The notes beneath the pieces are model-generated. The model worked only from the letters and a program-made list of their open reading frames with translations, made no database searches and had not been told where the DNA came from. From assembly GCA_016205045.1 (NCBI GenBank), contig JACQJM010000131.1:1-7108 (forward strand): a DNA stretch of 7,108 bases. The letters run 5' to 3'. Numbering within the stretch: position 1 is the stretch's first letter; each line of letters starts with the position of its first letter. Position numbers and translations under genes: made by a program. Source of the DNA: Elusimicrobiota bacterium. Lineage in GTDB: Bacteria; Elusimicrobiota; Elusimicrobia; JACQJN01. Below are positions 1 through 5,093 of this stretch, in pieces.

Positions 1-6
1 CTAACC

Positions 7-30
7 TGAATTCCCCAGTTGGGGAATTCA
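7..30. repeat. Perfect 10-bp inverted repeat with a 4-nt loop
   Basis: The arms TGAATTCCCC (7-16) and GGGGAATTCA (21-30) are exact reverse complements around AGTT, giving a stable hairpin on either strand. Neither strand has a U-tract directly after it, so it is not a classical intrinsic terminator. It could protect the 3' end of the operon transcript, act in Rho-dependent termination, or belong to a repeat element. Confidence 0.75.
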
Positions 31-84
31 CCCAGAGGGCCGGCGCCGCTTGACGGCGACGGGGTTGTCCAGCGACGCAGTCGC

Positions 85-148
85 AAATTCAGTTGCATAA
101 AATTATACGGTCGCTTCAGACGAAACATGGTAGGCAACTGAATTTTTT
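85..148 (+). terminator. 12-bp inverted repeat followed by T6, possible plus-strand terminator
   Basis: The arm AAATTCAGTTGC (85-96) is the exact reverse complement of GCAACTGAATTT (134-145). They are separated by 37 nt, and the T-run reaches position 148 on the plus strand. A stem plus T-run is terminator-like for transcription entering from the left, which would converge on this operon. The long loop and AT-rich lower stem make it weaker than a standard terminator. For the minus-strand operon the repeat lies just downstream of the last stop codon, but that orientation has only three Ts after the stem. It could instead be the end pair of a small repeat. Confidence 0.35.
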
Positions 149-151
149 GGG

Positions 152-1159
152 CTAAAGCCTGACAATCTTTCCTCCCTGCTTTAGAGATTTTTGGGCCGCT
201 TCCAGCACCCGCACGACTTGAAGTCCAAAATGAGCATCGCTTTCCGGTTTTCTGCCCGCGCGAATCGCACGGATGAAATCGGCACACTCACCATAGAGAG
301 GTTCTTCTGAGGAAATCCTAGGACTGTAAATATCCCCGCTGCGGTACGTGAGCTGGAACTCTCCAAAGGTCTCCGGATTCTTGAGCACTCCACGGTTGTA
401 GATCTTGACTTTCTCCACCGGATCGGTGTCATCATACACCAGCATCTGACGGGACCCCACCACCGAGACCCGCCGCAACTTCACGGGAGCCAGCCAACTC
501 ACATGGTTGCGCACCCAAATTCCTCCCGGGAACTCCATGGAGAGATACCCCACCTCTTCGATTTTTCCCTGCACAAAAGTTTTGGCCTCTGCGCGTACGG
601 TCAAGGGGACCTTTCCCAGCCAGTAAAGAGCGATCGAAATATCGTGCGGGCCCAAGTCCCACAACACATTCACATCGGGCTGGAAAAGTCCCAGATTCAC
701 CCGGGAAAAATCCATGGTGTAAATCTTTCCCAATACCCCCCGCTTAAGAAGTTCCTTGACCTTGCGCACGGGCGGGCTGTACACGAAAGTGTGTCCCGCC
801 ATGAGCACGCGCCGCTTCTTCTGCGCCAAAGACAAGAGGGCGCGGGCCTCCCGCGAAGAAGTAGACAGAGGCTTTTCCACCAACACATGTCTGCCCGAAG
901 ACAGAATGCGCTGTGCTAAAGGGAAGTGGGAAGAAACCGGAGTGGCCAACACCACTGCCTCCACGCTCGGGTTCCACAGCACCTCCTCAAAGTTTCCGGT
1001 GCACCGTGCGGAGGGATATCGGTTTTTGACCGGCGCAAGCCGATCCGTTCTTTTATCGCACACCATGACCAAATCACAATCCGGATTGTCCGCAATGCTT
1101 CGAACTAAATTGGGTCCCCAGTAGCCGTACCCCACCACCGCCACGCCCGTTTTGCTCAT
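152..1159 (-). CDS. Gfo/Idh/MocA-family NAD(P)-dependent oxidoreductase (WlbA/WbpB-like)
   Basis: This is a 335-aa cytosolic sugar (nucleotide) oxidoreductase. Seen: an N-terminal Rossmann fold with the dinucleotide motif VVGYGYWG at residues 8-15; the family motif EKP at 95-97, whose lysine (K96) is the usual active-site residue; and DLGPHD at 168-173, with H172 as the probable catalytic histidine. The C-terminal half is the usual alpha/beta substrate domain, and the length is typical. The start chosen is the ATG at 1157-1159. It overlaps the stop of the upstream gene in an ATGA arrangement and has AAGGAG six bases upstream; a GTG further upstream (1189) would lie inside the preceding gene. 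Relatives such as WlbA/WbpB oxidise C3 of UDP-N-acetylglucosaminuronic acid before transamination. The neighbouring acyltransferase fits such a route, but the substrate is inference and the family has many other substrates. It is the last gene of the operon. Confidence 0.9.
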   Translation of the reverse strand: MSKTGVAVVGYGYWGPNLVRSIADNPDCDLVMVCDKRTDRLAPVKNRYPSARCTGNFEEVLWNPSVEAVVLATPVSSHFPLAQRILSSGRHVLVEKPLSTSSREARALLSLAQKKRRVLMAGHTFVYSPPVRKVKELLKRGVLGKIYTMDFSRVNLGLFQPDVNVLWDLGPHDISIALYWLGKVPLTVRAEAKTFVQGKIEEVGYLSMEFPGGIWVRNHVSWLAPVKLRRVSVVGSRQMLVYDDTDPVEKVKIYNRGVLKNPETFGEFQLTYRSGDIYSPRISSEEPLYGECADFIRAIRAGRKPESDAHFGLQVVRVLEAAQKSLKQGGKIVRL

Positions 1160-1776
1160 CGTCCTCTCCTTGAAAGATTCTTTAACCACCTTCTTTTCAT
1201 GGCTTGAACTTTGCCGATCACTCGTCCCGGATTCCCCACCACCACAGATCCCGGAGGCACATCTCGAACCACAACCGCTCCCGCCCCTATGATGGACCCA
1301 GCCCCGATGCGGACATAGGGCAGAATCGTCGCGTTGACTCCCACCTGAACGCCTTTCCCCAATCGAGGCCCCCGCATCACACAGGCCGACTGATCGTTGC
1401 CGGGATAGAGATCGTTGGCTATGGTCACTCCTGGGGCTAAAAATACCTCATCTTCCAAAGTGGTGAATTGGGCCACATAACAGTTGCAGTGCACTTTAAC
1501 TCTGTTCCCGATTCGACAGCTGTAATCGATGGTGGAGTTATTCCAAAGTCTAAACTGATGGCCGATCACATTTTCCTCTCGAATAACGGCATGGTGTCCC
1601 GTCTCCAAATTTTTGCCGATCCTTGAGCCCAGATACACCACCGTTCCGCTGCGAATGATCGCCCCGTCCCCCACCGAAAGAACCGGTTTCCCCTTGCTGC
1701 GCGGCGAGCGCACTCCCACGCGAGCTCCCGGCTCGATGGCGTGTCCCCTACCCAATCGCACTGGCATATTGCTCAT
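1156..1776 (-). CDS. Left-handed beta-helix (hexapeptide repeat) acyltransferase
   Basis: A 206-aa soluble protein made largely of hexapeptide repeats with the [LIV]-G-x-x-x-x rhythm: for example around 35-40, 50-57, 71-76, 89-95 and 107-112, and an unbroken run from about 139 to 188 that ends in the common GNPGRVIG closing motif (181-188). This is the trimeric LbH transferase fold that moves acetyl or other acyl groups from acyl-CoA to amino sugars or hydroxyls. The segment VHCNCYVAQFTTLEDEVF (95-112) followed by APGVTIAND resembles the conserved core of WbpD/WlbB-type sugar N-acetyltransferases. H96 is a candidate catalytic base, by inference. The start ATG (1774-1776) has AAGGAG nine bases upstream and overlaps the upstream gene by 29 nt; an ATG three codons later is possible. 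The neighbouring WlbA/WbpB-like oxidoreductase suggests a diacylated amino-sugar substrate, but acetyl versus other acyl donor cannot be read from sequence. Confidence 0.88.
   Translation of the reverse strand: MSNMPVRLGRGHAIEPGARVGVRSPRSKGKPVLSVGDGAIIRSGTVVYLGSRIGKNLETGHHAVIREENVIGHQFRLWNNSTIDYSCRIGNRVKVHCNCYVAQFTTLEDEVFLAPGVTIANDLYPGNDQSACVMRGPRLGKGVQVGVNATILPYVRIGAGSIIGAGAVVVRDVPPGSVVVGNPGRVIGKVQAMKRRWLKNLSRRGR
1166..1171 (-). promoter_or_regulatory. Ribosome binding site deciding the oxidoreductase start
   Basis: AAGGAG on the minus strand lies six bases before the ATG at 1159, inside the last codons of the acyltransferase gene. It supports the ATG at 1159 over the upstream in-frame GTG and indicates translational coupling through the ATGA overlap. 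Confidence 0.8.
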
Positions 1777-3511
1777 GGCGCTTATCTCCTTCCCGTTTTT
1801 GATAAATCTCTACCAAAGGATTCCCGTAGATTTGGCCTATAGGAGGGCGAACCCACCCCCACGAAGCCGGTGGAAATGTTTTGATCTTTCGGTAATGTTC
1901 ACGAAGCACGTGCCCTAAGGCTCGCCGGTCATCGTAATCCGAAGAGGTCAACACTAAATACTGGGGTAATTTTTCCGGGAACTCCATCTGTGCCAGAGAT
2001 CTTAGCTCCACAAAGGTCAGGTGGTAGCGGTTCCACTGAAAATAGGGGGAGTTGGAGGGCTGGGGAAGCCTCAGAAAACCAAGGTCGCTGTCCTCAGGGA
2101 TTTCCTGCTCGATCCACCTGCCCGCAGCGTGACGGGTGGAGCGCCCTGTCGCATCCAAGTGCAGGTTATAGTCGATAACCAGACTCAACAGCGCGGCGTT
2201 CAGAATAGGAACCCACACGATTCTTCGCCACGAAGAGCGCCACTCCTCGATGCGGATCGCAGCCAACAAGAAGCCCACGCTCAAGATCCCGAAGTACCGC
2301 ACGCTATCAAACCGATCCACAATGGGATAAATCCAGGTGGTCAGCAGGAACCCCGCAAAAGAAAGCAGCCCCAACAACCGGACCGGATCCTTTAAGTTTT
2401 TTTGCGTGAACAATCCCGCCAAAAGACAGAAATAAAGAGGCCATGTGATGGAGTGTGGCAAGCCATAAAAGAAAAAACGGATAATCTTAGAAGGTTGCAC
2501 GCTAAGAAACGTAGTCTGGGCCTGGGTTGCCTTCCAGGAGGTTTGCATTTCGGTCAACAAATACGGGTTGACCAGAAAATAAACCGCCACCGCTAGAAGG
2601 CCCGCCCTCAGAAGCCATCGGGCTTCCGTACGAACCGATTGTCCTTGGCCCATCCGCAGCGCGGCAGAGAAGAGCAGAATAAAAAAAGAGCTCCACAGGT
2701 GGATGGCAGTCCCTCCCGCCAACCCTGCCGTGACTCCTGCCCAGTGGCCCGCTTTAAGATTCCCTGTTTTCAAAAGATCCGCACACCCATAAAACGTGGC
2801 CAACACAAATACAGAACCCAAGAGGTGCGGCTTCATGTAGTGCGTCTGCAAAACCACTCCCGGACACACCGCAAAAAGCGTGGCCGCCCAAAGACCTACC
2901 TTCTGACTGAAGAACCGTCGCCCGGTTTGGTACAAGAGCCAAAGGGCCGCGCCATACACCGCCACCGAAAAAAGCCGTCCCAAAAAATAAAGCCAAGCCA
3001 TCTTATCTATGTGTTCCAAATAAAAACCAATTCCCGATCGGAGCGTGGCCGGCGTCACCAGAGACAAGGCCGCGATCCAAGCCCCCAGAGAGTACATATA
3101 CGCCCCGCCATAATAGTAGATGCGAGGATTAAGCTCTAAGCAATGAGGACGTATCCGCGAGAGAGCCACCAGAATGTCCGCCTCATCCTCGTGCCCGGAA
3201 CGGAGATAAAAAGACCGGGCAGAGTTCAGGAGCACCGGGGGCGGCGTCTTCCAACTCATGGGCACCTGCGTGATTTTTTCGAATCCCATGGAGAAAACCT
3301 CAGGATGCAGCAGAATGTCCGGGCCCAATTTTTGGTGGAGAGATTTCCAGGAAGTCTGCAGGAGTTCTCTAAATTCTGGGGTGTTGATCCCCGAAGGCAG
3401 GACCCGGGCGATACGAGCCTCTTCCGGCAGGCACCACCCCAGCCCCCACAAAGAGAGCCCTGCGGCGACTCCCATTAAAAGCCCTATTTTTATTCGAACT
3501 TTTCTACCCAA
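1748..3511 (-). CDS. GT39/PMT-like polytopic membrane glycosyltransferase (GT-C fold)
   Basis: A large integral membrane protein, 587 aa from the TTG at 3509-3511. Residues 1-30 form a positively charged start plus membrane segment. About 80 residues later comes SGHEDEAD (105-112), then LELNPRIYYYGGAYMY (125-140). These match the first-external-loop signature of GT39/ArnT/PMT-like enzymes (H-x-D-E, then N-P-x-x-x-Y), with D109/E110 the likely catalytic acids. GRLFSVAVYG (178-187) and HYMKPHLLG (224-232) are further family-like stretches. Around ten or more hydrophobic segments follow, ending near residue 450, then a soluble, probably periplasmic tail with AAGRWIEQEIPEDS (462-475). Such enzymes transfer sugars from polyprenyl-phosphate donors on the outer face of the inner membrane; the GT2 gene just upstream could make the donor (inference). 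Start choice is uncertain: a GTG at 3565 (605 aa, 62-nt overlap), this TTG (8-nt overlap, G-rich SD), or an ATG at 3475 with AGGG six bases upstream. The 3' end overlaps the next gene by 29 nt. Confidence 0.82.
   Translation of the reverse strand: MGRKVRIKIGLLMGVAAGLSLWGLGWCLPEEARIARVLPSGINTPEFRELLQTSWKSLHQKLGPDILLHPEVFSMGFEKITQVPMSWKTPPPVLLNSARSFYLRSGHEDEADILVALSRIRPHCLELNPRIYYYGGAYMYSLGAWIAALSLVTPATLRSGIGFYLEHIDKMAWLYFLGRLFSVAVYGAALWLLYQTGRRFFSQKVGLWAATLFAVCPGVVLQTHYMKPHLLGSVFVLATFYGCADLLKTGNLKAGHWAGVTAGLAGGTAIHLWSSFFILLFSAALRMGQGQSVRTEARWLLRAGLLAVAVYFLVNPYLLTEMQTSWKATQAQTTFLSVQPSKIIRFFFYGLPHSITWPLYFCLLAGLFTQKNLKDPVRLLGLLSFAGFLLTTWIYPIVDRFDSVRYFGILSVGFLLAAIRIEEWRSSWRRIVWVPILNAALLSLVIDYNLHLDATGRSTRHAAGRWIEQEIPEDSDLGFLRLPQPSNSPYFQWNRYHLTFVELRSLAQMEFPEKLPQYLVLTSSDYDDRRALGHVLREHYRKIKTFPPASWGWVRPPIGQIYGNPLVEIYQKREGDKRHEQYASAIG
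1786..1791 (-). promoter_or_regulatory. Ribosome binding site of the acyltransferase gene
   Basis: AAGGAG on the minus strand lies nine bases upstream of the ATG at 1776. It is embedded in the 3' end of the GT39-like gene and supports the 29-nt overlap start. Confidence 0.7.
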
Positions 3512-4280
3512 CCCCCACCCCTTCCCTTTTCTGATTTCTAGGAAAATGATAAAGACCGTACGCACTATTGAAACGAATGCGAAGAATCTCTACAAAGGAG
3601 CGCAAGGCATCCAGCCAAATGCGAACCTTGGTGCCGGAATCATCCGCCCAGGTGACGGGAATTTGAGCGATGTGATATCCCATTTTTTGGGCCAGGAAAA
3701 GAATCTCCGCATCATAGGCCCAGCGACGTATTTTTTGGCGGGAAAAGATATCCCTGGTTGCTTTCTCAGAAAAGCACTTGAACCCGCAGGTGTAATCCAA
3801 GATATCCCACACCAGAAGAAAGCGACACAGCCACGTAAACCCCTTGCCCATCATTTCTCGAAAGAAAGGCTGGTGGCGCACCACATGAGCTCCCGGCATT
3901 TTTCGGCAGCCCACCAACACCTCCACTCCCCGCTCCCAATAGGGACGAAATCGGTCCAATTCCCTCATTTTTGTGGAGATATCGGCATCTCGAAAGAGTC
4001 GGTAGCGGCCCCGAGCATGCAACATCCCCTCACGCACGGCCACCCCTTTCCCCCGATTGATGGGCATATCGATCAACTGCAATCCCGGCTGGCGTTTCAT
4101 CCAGGCCTTAACGATCTCCACGGTCCGGTCTTGGCTTCCATCGTTGACCACCCAAACTTCCCAAGGCTCTCTGAGCCCTGCCAAGTAACTGAAGGTATCC
4201 TGGAGGGCCGGCTCGATTCTGTCTTGTTCGTTATACACCGGAATCACAACGGAGAGAAAGATGTTTTTTTCAGGTTTCAT
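3504..4280 (-). CDS. Family 2 glycosyltransferase, dolichyl/polyprenyl-phosphate beta-glucosyltransferase-like (ALG5-like)
   Basis: A 258-aa GT-A fold enzyme expected to transfer a hexose from a sugar nucleotide to polyprenyl phosphate at the cytoplasmic membrane face. Seen in order: VIPVYNE (12-18), VVNDGSQD (44-51), NRGKG (75-79), the metal/nucleotide motif DADIST (98-103), DYTCGFKCF (162-170), RRWAYDAEI (185-193) and W-A-D-D-S-G-T-K-V (201-209). DAD-[LI]-ST together with CGFK and the tryptophan/GTKV block is the signature of the DPG-synthase subgroup (ALG5) rather than general GT2 enzymes. There is no C-terminal membrane-anchor domain; a hydrophobic stretch at 147-161 may associate with the membrane. 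The start is the ATG at 4278-4280, six bases after the methyltransferase stop, with a weak AAAGGG ten bases upstream. The transferred sugar (glucose versus another hexose) is not determined. The 3' end overlaps the GT39-like gene, a likely user of the product. Confidence 0.88.
   Translation of the reverse strand: MKPEKNIFLSVVIPVYNEQDRIEPALQDTFSYLAGLREPWEVWVVNDGSQDRTVEIVKAWMKRQPGLQLIDMPINRGKGVAVREGMLHARGRYRLFRDADISTKMRELDRFRPYWERGVEVLVGCRKMPGAHVVRHQPFFREMMGKGFTWLCRFLLVWDILDYTCGFKCFSEKATRDIFSRQKIRRWAYDAEILFLAQKMGYHIAQIPVTWADDSGTKVRIWLDALRSFVEILRIRFNSAYGLYHFPRNQKREGVGVG
3507..3526 (-). promoter_or_regulatory. Putative G-quadruplex motif over the GT2 stop / GT39 start junction
   Basis: The minus (coding) strand reads GGGAAGGGGTGGGGGTTGGG: four G-runs of 3, 4, 5 and 3 with loops of 2, 1 and 2 nt, which meets the canonical G3+N1-7 quadruplex rule. 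It encodes the last residues of the GT2 protein and contains the only plausible Shine-Dalgarno bases and the TTG start of the next gene. RNA folding here could limit initiation of the membrane protein. That is inference; the motif itself is seen. Confidence 0.5.
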
Positions 4281-4286
4281 TGTGCA

Positions 4287-5093
4287 TCAACCCTTTTTTC
4301 TCACGGCTGCAACCACGGAAGTCCCCAGGGGAAGCCGCCCCCAACGAAGATACTTTCTTTCAGCCGCGCAGATCCAACCCATTAGGATATTCATCCAGGA
4401 GGGAACTCGAGGAAACTCCAAGCCTTGCAGGGGGGGCTGTTTTTGCCTTTTGCCCAGTCGACGAACGAGATAAGCCGGGAAAAAAGCGAACCCATAAAGA
4501 TAGCTGGAATAAAGAACCTCATAACCACCTTGTTGCAAAATGGAGACAAGTCCAGACATAGTATATCGTCTGTGATGCCCCAACCCCACATCCCAAGAGG
4601 AGTAAAGCTGCTCAAAGGCCGGCACCGTAACAATACCCAAAGCCCCCGGAGCAAGCTTCGATCGCAGCCCGGACAATAGAGCTTGTGGATTTTTCAAATG
4701 CTCCAAAACATCCAGTAAGGTAAAGAGACTAAAACCATCTCCCCCACCCAGGGAATCTTCTTGATCCAGGTCTACCAGCTCAAATGCTACGCCATATTTT
4801 TCACAGGGCTCTTTGAGCTCAGGATCCACATCCATCCCCGCCACCGACCCGGGAGAATCTAAATCCAACAAGCCGCTCCGTGAAAGTTCTTCCGCAATTA
4901 AGTGAGTGGTGGCGCCCGGCCCGCATCCTACATCCAAATACCGATGGCCCTGGTGCGCCGAAAGGAATCTATTCACCAGCCAGAGAACCACTTTCCTGCG
5001 GTGGATATGCCACCAATACACATCGGCCAAGCACTCTAAATCTTTTCGATGATCCTCCGGCAAACAGCCTGGGCGCTGCATAAATTCCCGCAT
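4287..5093 (-). CDS. Class I SAM-dependent methyltransferase
   Basis: A 268-aa soluble methyltransferase of the Methyltransf_11/23 type. Seen (numbering from the ATG at 5091-5093): the SAM-binding glycine motif YLDVGCGPGATT (52-63), the acidic post-motif GMDVDPE (86-92), FTLLDVLEHLKNP (124-136), and TVPAF with SSWDVGLGHHRRYT (about 156-178). The last block is common in methyltransferases of polysaccharide and lipid-linked sugar clusters. A moderately hydrophobic region near 195-210 suggests membrane proximity. The start is ambiguous. The ATG at 5093 overlaps the preceding stop as TGATG, a GTG one codon earlier (5096) is possible, and an ATG at 5081 has GGGA five bases upstream (tccc at 5086-5089 on plus). 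Acceptor unknown: it may O-methylate a glycan or its lipid carrier, or be a chain-capping enzyme. A run of seven Cs (4430-4436 on the minus strand) lies in the coding region. Confidence 0.85.
   Translation of the reverse strand: MREFMQRPGCLPEDHRKDLECLADVYWWHIHRRKVVLWLVNRFLSAHQGHRYLDVGCGPGATTHLIAEELSRSGLLDLDSPGSVAGMDVDPELKEPCEKYGVAFELVDLDQEDSLGGGDGFSLFTLLDVLEHLKNPQALLSGLRSKLAPGALGIVTVPAFEQLYSSWDVGLGHHRRYTMSGLVSILQQGGYEVLYSSYLYGFAFFPAYLVRRLGKRQKQPPLQGLEFPRVPSWMNILMGWICAAERKYLRWGRLPLGTSVVAAVRKKG

Larger units (their letters stand above)
1..151. other. Gene-free 3' flank of the operon with several inverted repeats
   Basis: No coding region is supported between the stop of the last gene and the left window edge. 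The stretch is dense in short inverted repeats: a perfect 10-bp palindromic hairpin at 7-30, a 5-bp stem at 44-48/54-58, a 5-bp stem at 72-76/80-84, and a 12-bp inverted repeat at 85-96/134-145. The words TGAATT/AATTCA occur four times (7-12, 25-30, 86-91, 139-144) and CAGTTG/CAACTG three times (16-21, 90-95, 135-140), so the repeats are related to one another. It may be the 3' end and terminator region of the operon, or part of a small structured repeat cut by the window edge. Confidence 0.6.

Noticed and set aside
503..919. Plus-strand open frame opposite the oxidoreductase
   Set aside because: The minus-strand gene has clear Rossmann, EKP and catalytic histidine motifs; the plus translation shows no family features.
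1157..1189. Upstream GTG start for the oxidoreductase adding ten residues
   Set aside because: The ATG at 1159 has an ideal AAGGAG at six-base spacing and the ATGA overlap, and starts directly before the Rossmann strand. The extension translates the ribosome binding site.
2639..3139. Plus-strand open frame of 166 codons opposite the GT39-like gene
   Set aside because: Highly basic, low-complexity translation typical of the reverse complement of a membrane protein gene.
4264..4270. A AAA AAC slippery heptamer in frame at codons 4-6 of the GT2 gene
   Set aside because: It matches the -1 frameshift consensus, but it lies four codons after the start, and I see no meaningful product in the -1 frame or evident downstream stimulatory structure; it encodes E-K-N by chance.
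3258..4385. A 375-codon open frame on the plus strand, longer than the GT2 gene it faces
   Set aside because: It is antisense to two well-supported genes (GT2 and the N-terminus of the GT39-like enzyme), its translation is low-complexity and rich in H, P, R and S with no recognisable fold, and it fits no operon.
4430..4436. Seven-C tract in the methyltransferase gene as a phase-variation site or frameshift
   Set aside because: The frame is intact across it (Q-P-P-L) and seven bases is a modest length.
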